A stretch of 6,743 nucleotides of DNA from Pyrinomonadaceae bacterium (GCA_013695245.1 JACDAW010000384.1:1-6743), one strand, 5' to 3'. Counted from the stretch's first letter, positions 1 through 6,231 are shown. Numbers and translations: made by a program. The notes: generated by a model from the letters alone, not told the origin.

Positions 1-489
1 AAGAAGGTTTACGGCTTGGACGTATTGAGTGGGGCCGACATCGCCAATGGTGTCGGGCGGACTGACGCGAAAACCGAGAACCGCGGCGTTGTCGTCGCTG
101 CTAAGCCCTTCAAAGTTCGGTGCTGAAGGCGTGACAACAGCGTTCGGCCCTTGCGCCGGAGCTTGGATCGAAGAACTTAGAGCTTCCGGTGAGTTCGTCT
201 CTCCGCTGAGCGGCGGAGTTGTCACCTCTTGCGGACGTTCCGCATTCTGCTCGGCGCGCCCCTGTCTGAAACTAACCGCCGGATCGGTAATATCTCCCAA
301 GTCATTGACGGCCGGGCTGACGCCAAAATTGATCGCTTGTTGTGTTACAGGCTCATTTTGTGCGTCCGGTGGCGGAGTTGATCCTTCGTCCTGCGCATGT
401 GCAACGGGGCGTTGGAATGATGCAAATATCAAACAGCCAACAGCCAGCAAAGCTAAACTGAGAGCGAGTAACCGAAGACGCTTGTTCAT
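1..489 (-). CDS. Secreted protein of unknown function, N-terminal part (runs off left edge)
   Basis: The minus strand is open from an ATG at 489 to the window edge, giving 163 residues with no stop. A good Shine-Dalgarno (GAGGAGG) lies about 8 bases before the ATG, which fixes the start. Residues 1-32 form a signal peptide: basic MNKRLR, a long hydrophobic core, then an A-H-A site with likely cleavage after residue 32. Cys19 sits in LLAVGC, which is a poor lipobox, so ordinary Sec signal peptidase I export is more likely than a lipoprotein. Residues 33-130 are a Pro/Gln/Ser/Asn-rich, probably disordered linker. Residues 138-163 are better ordered and contain GFRVSPPDTIGDVGPTQYVQ, a segment I associate with the start of large secreted proteins in Acidobacteriota and similar bacteria; the function of that domain is unknown to me. 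The catalytic or binding part would lie left of the window. The opposite-strand ORF over the same bases is a shadow. Confidence 0.85.
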   Translation of the reverse strand, partial: MNKRLRLLALSLALLAVGCLIFASFQRPVAHAQDEGSTPPPDAQNEPVTQQAINFGVSPAVNDLGDITDPAVSFRQGRAEQNAERPQEVTTPPLSGETNSPEALSSSIQAPAQGPNAVVTPSAPNFEGLSSDDNAAVLGFRVSPPDTIGDVGPTQYVQAVNLL

Positions 490-534
490 TTAAATTGCCT
501 CCTCAAGCTTGAACGTTGAAGGGAAGAAGAGCGG

Positions 535-578
535 GCACGAGACGACGCTAGAATTTAGGGCGAGCGTCTCGGACGTGC
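535..578. repeat. Imperfect inverted repeat upstream of the 489 minus gene
   Basis: GCAC+GAGACG (535-544) is the reverse complement of CGTCTC (565-570) plus GTGC (575-578), with a 4-base bulge (GGAC, 571-574) on the right side and a 20-base centre. Ten paired bases in all. It lies 46-89 bases before the ATG of the leftmost gene, so it would be either in its 5' leader or over its promoter. It could be an operator or a leader hairpin; there is no T-run and so no terminator reading. Confidence 0.35.
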
Positions 579-705
579 ATTTCCTCGAATGTCACACCGT
601 GAGCTGAGTGACTACACAGCCACCCTTTTATAGACACAGATACAAGAGAATGCTCGACCGCCTACACGTCTTTCGTGATGTGCGCTTAAACGTGAATGGC
701 GCGAG

Positions 706-722
706 GCGTGCGTATAGCACGC
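706..722. repeat. Short perfect hairpin in the intergenic region
   Basis: GCGTGC (706-711), loop GTATA, GCACGC (717-722): six perfect base pairs with a five-base loop. It is not followed by a T-run on the plus strand (GGAATCTTTT follows at a distance), so a terminator role is unlikely. It may be chance. Confidence 0.25.
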
Positions 723-980
723 GGAATCTTTTAACAATATCGAGGTGGTTCAGACGATCCGGTAACGGAGAGAAGTTACAACGCGGATGACCCAGCTCGT
801 TGCCGAAAACCACATATTATTCTCGGCGCACTAAAAATTACTGTGAGCGCAAAACGCCACACGATGTTTGCCAACTGCAATTTGGCGATAAAAATTTCCC
901 GCACCCGACGTTTCGAGACTTTTACCCGGCGCGCAGGTTTGCGCGTGTCGAATAATTTAAGAACGAAATCGGATGAGAGA

Positions 981-1017
981 GACGCGGCTCCGGTTTGAGA
1001 CAATCCCGCGCCGCGTC
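981..1017. repeat. Strong GC-rich hairpin in the intergenic region
   Basis: GACGCGGC (981-988) pairs perfectly with GCCGCGTC (1010-1017). Inside it CGG (991-993) pairs with CCG (1006-1008), leaving a 12-base loop and a small internal bulge, so 11 mostly G-C pairs. It is not followed by a T-run on either strand. It is the most stable structure I see in the gap and would fit an RNA stem or a protein-binding dyad. Confidence 0.4.
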
Positions 1018-1096
1018 AAAGCAAAACGATTGTTGAAACCCGCGTATATTAAGACTCGCACGGGGGCAGAGTCAAGGTTTTTGTTAAACACTCGCC

Positions 1097-1112
1097 CGGC
1101 GGCGTGCCGCCG
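1097..1112. repeat. GC-only palindrome
   Basis: CGGCGGC (1097-1103), GT, GCCGCCG (1106-1112): seven perfect pairs around two bases. As RNA it would close with a four-base loop. No T-run follows on either strand. It lies about 80 bases right of the 981-1017 hairpin. Confidence 0.3.
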
Positions 1113-1206
1113 ATGAGCAACTTCTGTCCGAGCCTTTGAGCTAACGAATCGTATCATACAGCTTTCTGCTCCCACCGCGCATCGTACAATCCGCCCATTT
1201 TATATG

Positions 1207-1218
1207 GCACAATTGTGC
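1207..1218. repeat. Perfect 12-bp palindrome GCACAATTGTGC
   Basis: GCACAATTGTGC is fully self-complementary and AT-rich at its centre, in a form typical of a dimeric repressor site. It lies about 140 bases before the TATAAT of the 1444 gene, too far for a simple blocking operator at that promoter. One such palindrome per few kilobases is expected by chance, so the call is weak. Confidence 0.25.
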
Positions 1219-1335
1219 AATACGCCGCTTTATCGAAGAGGGAAAATTATTCCTCTTAACTTGGCAAATTTGAATGTTTTTATGAGGTAAGGGAATTCGT
1301 CGGCAAGAAGCGCTCAGGGGAATATCAATGCGGCT

Positions 1336-1364
1336 TTCTTGTTCACTGAGATTTAGTTTATAAT
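1336..1364 (+). promoter_or_regulatory. Probable sigma-70-type promoter of the LTxxQ/DUF4214 gene
   Basis: A perfect TATAAT sits at 1359-1364. The best-spaced -35 element, TTCTTG (1336-1341, 17-base spacer), is poor; TTGTTC at 1339-1344 is closer to consensus but leaves only 14 bases. Transcription would begin near 1371 and leave a leader of about 73 bases. The call rests on the -10 match and its place just before the gene. Confidence 0.45.
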
Positions 1365-1443
1365 CGCGTTATCATTATGCAATAGCGCTCTGCGTCTGTT
1401 AGTAAGAACGTAGCGCGCATAAAACCTCGCAGGAGCAAATGGG

Positions 1444-3072
1444 ATGAAAAATAGAATCGCCAGTGCGCTGACTCTCGCCGTGCTTATGACGGCAAATCTT
1501 CTTAACACGCCTTTCGTTGTTTACGCCGGAAACAAAACACCTCAGCCGTTCGCGCAGAGCACGAACGCTGGCAATCTCGAACTACCCCCCTTCGCCGCGC
1601 GCCTGCTCGACGAACTCGCAAGCAACCTCAACCTGACCGATGCGCAGAAAGCCGAGATCAAGCGGATCATCATCGCCGAGCGTCCGGCGTTCGAGCCGCT
1701 TGTCGCAACGCTTCTCGCCCAAGCGGAAGAGTTGCGCGCGGCAACGCGCAGCGGGCAGTTTAATGAAGCGCAGGTGCGCGCTATCGTCGCGCGGCAATCA
1801 ACTGTGATCGCCGATCTCTATGTCGTCTATCAACGTCTGCTGTCAAAAATCTACAACGTGCTCACGCCGGAGCAAGTGGCGAGACTGCGGGAACTGCGCG
1901 AACAATCTTCCGCGCGTGGCGGCGAAGGAGTGGCGTCCGTCCCCTCAAGTTCGACCGTGAATATTTCCCCCGAAAGTATTCTCGACCGCATTGCAACGGA
2001 ATTGAATTTAACTTCAATACAGAAGTTGCGTATCATGTTGATTCTCGCGGCGGAGTATCCGAGGATTGAATCTACGCTTCGTTCGCTCACTGAAAATCAG
2101 CAGCAACAATTCCAAAGCTTTTTACAGAATCCGCGTTTCGATGAAGCGCAGGCGCGCGCGTTTGCAACCGTTCAGGCGCAACTCATCGGCGAGTTGCTCG
2201 TAGCGAAAGAGCGCATCCAAAAATCGCTCTATGACGTGCTGACGACGGAGCAACGCGCGAAGCTCGAAGCGTTGCTCGACGAACTTCAGTTGCGATTAAA
2301 GATGGTCGCTACGTTTCCCGTTATTGACGACGCGCGGGGATTCGTTCGCCAGCAGTATGTTGATTTCCTTAACCGCGAACCCGACACCGCAGGCTTCAAT
2401 TTTTGGACGAAGCAGATCACGGACTGCAACGGCGACCTTACTTGCGTTGACCGGATGCGCGTTAACACGTCGGCTGCGTTCTTCCTCTCCATCGAGTTTC
2501 AGGGCACGGGTTTCCTCGTCCATCGTTTTTATAAAGCGACGCGAGGAACTGCGCCGCGCTACGATGAATTTCAAATTGACTCGCGCTCGATCAGTCGCGG
2601 CGTCGTCGTCAATCAGCAGGGCTGGGAGCAGTTGTTAGAGAATAACAAGGCGGCGTTCGCCGAAGCGTGGGTGACGCGCCCGGCGTTTAAAGCCGTGTAT
2701 GATGCAAAGACGAACAGCGAATACGTTGACGCGCTCATTGCCAACACGGGCGTCACGTTTAGCGCAAGCGACCGCGCCAAACTGATTGATAATCTCACTG
2801 CCGCAAGGGAAACGCGCGCGAGCGTCTTGCGTAAGATCGCGGAGTCGGAACAGTTTACGCAACGCGAATTCAATCCGGCGTTCGTCCTGATGCAGTATTT
2901 TGGTTACCTTAGAAGAAATCCAGATGATGCGCCGGATGGCGACATGCGTGGCTTCAACTTCTGGCTCAAAGAACTTAACGGCGAAGGCAGCGGCACGCGC
3001 AACAACTACCCAAACATGGTGCGCGCCTTCGTCATCTCCGGCGAGTACAGAGGTCGCTTCGGAGCTAACTAA
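1444..3072 (+). CDS. Exported protein with two Spy/CpxP-like LTxxQ domains and a DUF4214-type C-terminal region
   Basis: The 542-residue product starts at ATG 1444, 8 bases after AGGAG (1431-1435). Residues 1-28 are a signal peptide (cleavage likely at VYA|GN). Two helical repeats follow. The first spans about 50-152, with LTDAQ at 64-68 and LTPEQ at 140-144. The second spans about 176-283, with LTSIQ at 189-193 and LTTEQ at 266-270. The paired LTxxQ motifs are 76 and 77 residues apart, the signature of the Spy/CpxP/CnrX periplasmic family, whose members buffer unfolded proteins or sense metal. Residues 295-542 are DUF4214-type: two copies of a 'Y..L.R.PD..GFNFW' unit (305-321 and 484-507), with a middle segment containing SAAFFLSIEFQ (343-353) and a Cys pair (C328, C334). 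DUF4214 has no settled function; it occurs in surface and extracellular proteins. The protein should act outside the inner membrane. An ATG at 1439 opens only a two-codon frame (ATGGGATGA) over the true start. It is monocistronic, ending in a strong terminator. Confidence 0.9.
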   Translation: MKNRIASALTLAVLMTANLLNTPFVVYAGNKTPQPFAQSTNAGNLELPPFAARLLDELASNLNLTDAQKAEIKRIIIAERPAFEPLVATLLAQAEELRAATRSGQFNEAQVRAIVARQSTVIADLYVVYQRLLSKIYNVLTPEQVARLRELREQSSARGGEGVASVPSSSTVNISPESILDRIATELNLTSIQKLRIMLILAAEYPRIESTLRSLTENQQQQFQSFLQNPRFDEAQARAFATVQAQLIGELLVAKERIQKSLYDVLTTEQRAKLEALLDELQLRLKMVATFPVIDDARGFVRQQYVDFLNREPDTAGFNFWTKQITDCNGDLTCVDRMRVNTSAAFFLSIEFQGTGFLVHRFYKATRGTAPRYDEFQIDSRSISRGVVVNQQGWEQLLENNKAAFAEAWVTRPAFKAVYDAKTNSEYVDALIANTGVTFSASDRAKLIDNLTAARETRASVLRKIAESEQFTQREFNPAFVLMQYFGYLRRNPDDAPDGDMRGFNFWLKELNGEGSGTRNNYPNMVRAFVISGEYRGRFGAN

Positions 3073-3101
3073 GCTAAGCTGCTTGTTAAGACTCTTAACT
3101 G

Positions 3102-3141
3102 AAAAGCGATGCCGCAGCAATTTGCAACGGCATCGCTTTTT
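3102..3141. terminator. Bidirectional rho-independent terminator between convergent genes
   Basis: AAAAGCGATGCCG (3102-3114) and CGGCATCGCTTTT (3128-3140) form a 13-bp perfect stem around a 13-base loop that can itself pair GCA with TGC. On the plus strand the stem runs into TTTTT (3137-3141); on the minus strand the left arm gives TTTT. It lies 30 bases past the stop of the plus-strand gene and 44 bases past the stop of the minus-strand EEP gene, so one hairpin can serve both. Confidence 0.9.
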
Positions 3142-3184
3142 CGAGTTTGATTTGTGAGTTTCCCTTTGCGCCTGAGTCATAGGT

Positions 3185-4138
3185 TTAAAGTTTAACTGTG
3201 ACCCACAGCGGCCAGTGATCGGAGAAGTTAACGCTGTTCACGATTCCGCTGCCCCGCGTTTCTTTAAATCCGCGCAGCCATATCCAATCGAGCTTTAATT
3301 CAAGAACGAAAGTTTTCCACGTTGGACGATCTTCGGGGAAGGGAGTTGTAAATCCGGCGTCGGTAAAGAGGCGGGTCGTCGCGCTAATAGTTTTCGGTTC
3401 AATCGTGTTTAAGTCGCCGAGCACGACAACGTGCTTTACGTCTTGGCGCGAAGCCAGAGATTGAAGCACGCGGCGTTGTTGTTCAAGCTTTTGCTCGACG
3501 GTAATGCGCGTTTCGGCGTGAACCGTATAGACGCGAATCTTTGTGTTGTTGATCAATAGACTCGCACCGAGAGCAACCCGCCGCCGTCCGCCGGGCCCTG
3601 CTACGGGCAACACGATCCTTTCTACATCAGTCAAAGGATAAGCGCTAAAGAGTGCCACGCCCGTTTCATCTTCCACTTGCTCATCTCTCGTGCGCGGCGG
3701 CGCAGCCCACGCATAATTCATCCCCAACCCTTCGGCGATCACGCGCGCCGTGTTCTCGCCGCCCGAACGCTTTCTGTCGCGGTCAACTTCCTGCAAGCCG
3801 ATGATGCTCGCCCCGCCGAGTTCAGGGCTTGTGCGCAGCATTTGGATTAACTCGCGCAGTTCGTCGCCACCGCGATAACGTATGTTGTAACTGATGATCT
3901 TGATTTCAACGGGCGCGGTCGTTGAACGCCTTTTCGAGTAGTTGCCTGTTTCCAGCAAGCTGCCGTCCGCTTCCTTCCTCGTCATCTGCGCTCTGCGCTC
4001 CGCGCTTAACGGTGAAGCGCCAGAGATTTGCAAAACTAGAATTGAAAGCAGCAAGCAACGCGAGAGTTGAGAAGCGGTGAAGCGAAGTTTGTGAGTAACT
4101 CCGTGAAAGCAGGCGACGATGATCGAAGAAGAAGTCAT
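3185..4138 (-). CDS. Secreted endonuclease/exonuclease/phosphatase (EEP) family phosphodiesterase
   Basis: The 317-residue product carries the EEP (DNase I-like) core from about residue 77 to the end. Visible motifs are SYNIRY (83-88, Asn85), GLQEVDR (114-120, metal-binding Glu117), His207 in VYTVHAE, GDLNT (241-245, Asp242 and Asn244), LDWIW with Asp284, and the terminal SDHWPL (306-311, Asp307-His308 pair). The full metal-dependent catalytic set is present, so an active hydrolase is likely. The family covers nucleases, sphingomyelinases and inositol-phosphate phosphatases; the substrate cannot be read here. Residues about 24-46 (LSRCLLLSILVLQISGASPL) look like a signal peptide with an unusually long N-terminal region, so export is likely. 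The start is uncertain: an in-frame TGA lies 7 codons upstream of ATG 4138, no Shine-Dalgarno is visible, and the only other early candidates are TTG codons near residues 29 and 36. It lies 55 bases after the lipid kinase gene on the same strand, and ends at the shared terminator. Confidence 0.88.
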   Translation of the reverse strand: MTSSSIIVACFHGVTHKLRFTASQLSRCLLLSILVLQISGASPLSAERRAQMTRKEADGSLLETGNYSKRRSTTAPVEIKIISYNIRYRGGDELRELIQMLRTSPELGGASIIGLQEVDRDRKRSGGENTARVIAEGLGMNYAWAAPPRTRDEQVEDETGVALFSAYPLTDVERIVLPVAGPGGRRRVALGASLLINNTKIRVYTVHAETRITVEQKLEQQRRVLQSLASRQDVKHVVVLGDLNTIEPKTISATTRLFTDAGFTTPFPEDRPTWKTFVLELKLDWIWLRGFKETRGSGIVNSVNFSDHWPLWVTVKL

Positions 4139-4193
4139 ACAGCGTTTGTCGCAGAATCATTTTATGCTTCGCAAGCGACTTACTAATTCACTA

Positions 4194-5105
4194 TCAACTT
4201 GAAGCGAAGGGAGCATCGCCAGCGAGGAAGCGCGCGGCGCGCGGCAGCAATCGGTAATGACATTCATCGGCTTCGAGCACCTCGCCGTCGGTGTTAACTT
4301 TAATTGCACGACTGAAACGAAGCGTGAGTTCCCGTGTGCGAAAGTAAATGACGCGCTCGTCTTCGATGTGATCGCCGGAAGGCACGGTTGTCAGCAAGCT
4401 TAAAAATTCAAGCGTCGGCATTCGTTTGACGATGCACACGTCAAACACGCCGTCGTTAATAACCGCGTGCGGCGCGATCAGCCTGCCGCCGCCGACCATG
4501 CGTGAGTTGCAGACGGCAAACATCTGTATGTCAAGGGTCTGCGCAACGTCCTCTGCGGTCTTCAGTTGCGCGCGCACAGGTTCGTAATCCAACAGGACTT
4601 GCGCGCCGCCGATCAGGTAAGCGAGTTTTCCGGCGACGGTTTTCAGTTGCGGATTGACGGCGTCAGAAACTTCGGCGATGAAGCCGCCCGCTGAAACGTT
4701 GATAAAATAAGAATCGTTAAGCGCGCCGACATCAACTTGTATTGTCCGTCCGGCAAGAAGAATATCGAGTGCGGAGTTTACGTCTTCGGGAAGTCCGAGC
4801 GCATCGGCGAAATCATTGCCCGTGCCGAGCGGGACAAGTCCGAAAGCGATTTGCTCTAATCCGTTTGGAACTCTGGCAACGCCGTTGATGACTTCGTTAA
4901 GCGTGCCGTCGCCGCCCGCGATGAAAAGTGTATCGTAACCGTCGCGCACGGAAGATTCGGCGAGCCGGAGCGCATCGCCCGCCGCGACCGTCATCGCAAT
5001 ATCCAAATCGCCCACGCGGTCGCGTAAGCGTTCGTTGATTGTTTGCAGATAATCCGGCGCAGCATCAGTGCCGGACACGGGATTCACGATCAAGCGAGAT
5101 TTCAT
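4194..5105 (-). CDS. Diacylglycerol kinase family lipid kinase (DagK/YegS/BmrU type)
   Basis: The 303-residue length matches the bacterial soluble DagK/YegS family, which uses ATP to phosphorylate diacylglycerol or related lipids at the inner face of the membrane. Nucleotide-binding motifs are NPVSG (8-12), GGDGTLNEVING (64-75) and PLGTGNDFA (92-100). The C-terminal beta-sandwich domain carries NDGVFDVCIV (217-226) and TDGE (272-275), whose Asp is the likely general base by analogy with DgkB. No signal peptide or membrane segment is seen, as usual for the family. Exact lipid substrate (diacylglycerol, sphingoid base, other) is not determined by these motifs. The ATG at 5105 has only a poor ribosome site (AGAAAACC before it), but the NPVSG motif at residues 8-12 fits a start exactly here. 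A secreted EEP hydrolase follows 55 bases downstream, suggesting cotranscription. Confidence 0.93.
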   Translation of the reverse strand: MKSRLIVNPVSGTDAAPDYLQTINERLRDRVGDLDIAMTVAAGDALRLAESSVRDGYDTLFIAGGDGTLNEVINGVARVPNGLEQIAFGLVPLGTGNDFADALGLPEDVNSALDILLAGRTIQVDVGALNDSYFINVSAGGFIAEVSDAVNPQLKTVAGKLAYLIGGAQVLLDYEPVRAQLKTAEDVAQTLDIQMFAVCNSRMVGGGRLIAPHAVINDGVFDVCIVKRMPTLEFLSLLTTVPSGDHIEDERVIYFRTRELTLRFSRAIKVNTDGEVLEADECHYRLLPRAARFLAGDAPFASS

Positions 5106-5179
5106 AAGGTTTTCTAGCGCTGGTAAATATTTATTGAAGAAGTGTTATGAATGAAGAAATGCGCCCGCATCAAGCAAAA

Positions 5180-5302
5180 TCAATTTGCCATCGGTTTCAA
5201 GCCAATAGGCGGAAGCGGAACGGTGGCGCCTGAACCTAAAAGACGATCTTCATATCGCCACTCGTGGATACGTTTGCCGGTGTCGGTTATAGTAACCTGC
5301 AT
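5180..5302 (-). CDS. Possible small protein of 40 residues, unknown function
   Basis: Between the GGDEF gene and the lipid kinase gene the minus strand has a short ORF, ATG at 5302 to TGA at 5182-5180. The product begins MQVTITDTGKRIHEW and ends PLPPIGLKPMAN. Its composition is protein-like: an alternating beta-strand start, an HEWRYED charged/aromatic patch, then a Gly/Pro-rich tail. Codons resemble those of its neighbours. The frame is open further upstream, so stops do not decide the start. The ribosome site is weak (AAGAAG, about 13 bases before the ATG). A small hairpin (ATGCG-CC-CGCAT, 5159-5170) followed on the minus strand by TTCTT lies 10 bases after the stop. No signal peptide or membrane segment; I do not recognise a family. 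It could be a real small gene, a remnant, or chance. The overlapping plus-strand ORF (5151-5441) crosses the GGDEF 3' end and looks like a shadow. Confidence 0.4.
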   Translation of the reverse strand: MQVTITDTGKRIHEWRYEDRLLGSGATVPLPPIGLKPMAN

Positions 5303-5363
5303 TCTTTGTCGGCTGCTTCTTAAAGACGCGCCGCGAAATAATGAGATGGGGAGGCAAGTGAGT

Positions 5364-6231
5364 TTAAACCATCGCTTGCTGTTCGTCGAACAGTTCGTAG
5401 CGCACGCTGTTTTTGCCGTCGTTCTTCGCTGCGTACATTAACTTGTCGGCCATTTTCGTCAAATCTTCAACGGCGCATGGCGGCTTAAGGCATGTGATGA
5501 CGCCGATACTAAACGTCACGTCCCAACGTCGTTCCTGCGCGATGCGCGCGAGCATATCCTTAATTTTACTGACGACAACTTGCGATTGCTCGTGCCCGGT
5601 TTCCGGCAACAGAATCGCAAAATCGTCTCCGCCGAGTCGCGCCACGCGGTCAACCGATCTGATTGATTTTTTTATCGCTTCAGCCATCGTAAACAGAAGT
5701 TGATCGCCCGCGTCGTGACCGAGGCGGTCATTGACCGTTTTGAAATTATCAATGTCAATATAGGCGACGGTGAGCGGGTGATTGTAGCGGTGCGCGCGGT
5801 CTAGTTCCATCTCCGTCAGTTCGTAGAAAAATCTTCGGTTCGCCACTCTGGTCAGGTGATCTGTGCGCGCAAGCTGTTTCTCCGCCTCGAAAGCTTGCTT
5901 CAAGAGCGTCAACAAATAAGTAAAAAGCAGCAGCACGTTTAATCTGATAAACGCATTCCAGTAAGGCGCGCCGGGCATCGCAATGGCGGGCACAGCGAGC
6001 GGGAGCCATATTGACAGCAATTGACCCGACGGAGCACGTCGCACCCGCCAATATGCCAAACCGTTTGCCCGCATACCAGACGACAAAGAAAATCGGAATT
6101 AAATAAAAGATGAGAACTGAAACATTACGTCCCGTCAGGTAATCAATGAGGGAGACGACTGCGATCAGTGAAAAGCCGAGCGTTAAATAGAATGCTTTCG
6201 AGCGACCTTCTGACGGCTCAATGAGATTCAT
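5364..6231 (-). CDS. Membrane-bound GGDEF diguanylate cyclase, interrupted by a one-base frameshift
   Basis: Two overlapping minus-strand frames form one gene. The first begins at ATG 6231 (GGGA about 7 bases before it) and encodes hydrophobic segments, including YLIPIFFVVWYAGKRFGIL, up to about residue 77. The second frame then continues with PLAVPAIAMPGAPYWN, another membrane helix, a short linker (EAEKQLARTDHLTR) and a GGDEF domain, ending at 5364. Total length is 868 bases, one more than 289 codons, so removing one base near 6001-6003 restores a 288-residue protein of about four membrane segments plus cyclase. The GGDEF domain makes cyclic di-GMP from two GTP. Its signature is GGDDF (Asp for Glu at the fourth place), with metal-binding DIDNFK upstream. 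RSVD five residues before GGDDF matches the RxxD product-inhibition site. It could be a pseudogene or carry a sequencing error; the intact domain behind the shift favours error or recent mutation. Its upstream neighbour is the divergent bshB1-like gene. Confidence 0.82.
5995..6045 (-). other. Frameshift site in the diguanylate cyclase gene
   Basis: The upstream frame makes family-like sequence to about NMAP (codons ending near 6001), and the downstream frame makes family-like sequence from PLAVPAIAMPGAPYWN. Both frames stay open on either side, so stops do not mark the switch; it is placed by protein character. Dropping one C of the CCC at 6003-6001 (minus strand) joins them cleanly. The shift is one extra base. 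Confidence 0.7.

Larger units (their letters stand above)
490..1443. other. Long divergent intergenic region, no supported gene
   Basis: About 950 bases between two divergently transcribed secreted-protein genes. Short ORFs exist (608-790 plus; 628-813, 776-1003 and 957-1175 minus), but their translations are rich in Arg and Ser, have no recognisable motif, overlap each other in antisense and lack good ribosome binding sites, so I do not call them. I saw no tRNA T-loop (GTTCGAATC-like) or recognisable riboswitch core. The region holds several inverted repeats, listed separately, and the promoter of the 1444 gene at its right end. It could contain an unrecognised structured RNA, a decayed gene, or only regulatory DNA. 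Confidence 0.6.

Noticed and set aside
29..493. Plus-strand ORF of 154 residues at the left edge
   Set aside because: It is antisense to a minus-strand frame with a signal peptide, a strong ribosome site and a family-like PPDTIGDVGP segment; its own translation is Ser/Ala/Cys-rich without motifs.
608..1175. Several 60-75 residue ORFs in the left intergenic region
   Set aside because: They overlap one another on opposite strands, are Arg-rich with no motifs and lack ribosome sites.
490..1443. Possible tRNA, riboswitch or CRISPR array in the long gap
   Set aside because: No T-loop consensus, no repeated spacer pattern and no known riboswitch core could be found by eye.
2635..3180. Minus-strand ORF of 181 residues
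   Set aside because: It lies antisense to the DUF4214 coding region and runs through the terminator; the translation is Arg/Ala-rich with no family features.
3906..4160. Minus-strand ORF of 84 residues overlapping the EEP gene start
   Set aside because: It shares bases with the EEP signal peptide in another frame, has no ribosome site and shows no domain; the EEP frame explains the region.
5151..5441. Plus-strand ORF of 96 residues
   Set aside because: Its 3' part is antisense to the GGDEF C-terminus and its 5' part antisense to the more protein-like small ORF; no motif or ribosome site.
5755..6000. Tail of the 158-residue frame after the cyclase membrane segments
   Set aside because: After about residue 77 the translation becomes Arg/Ala/Cys-rich and is out of frame with the recognisable cyclase; it is read as the wrong frame past a frameshift, not as a separate protein.
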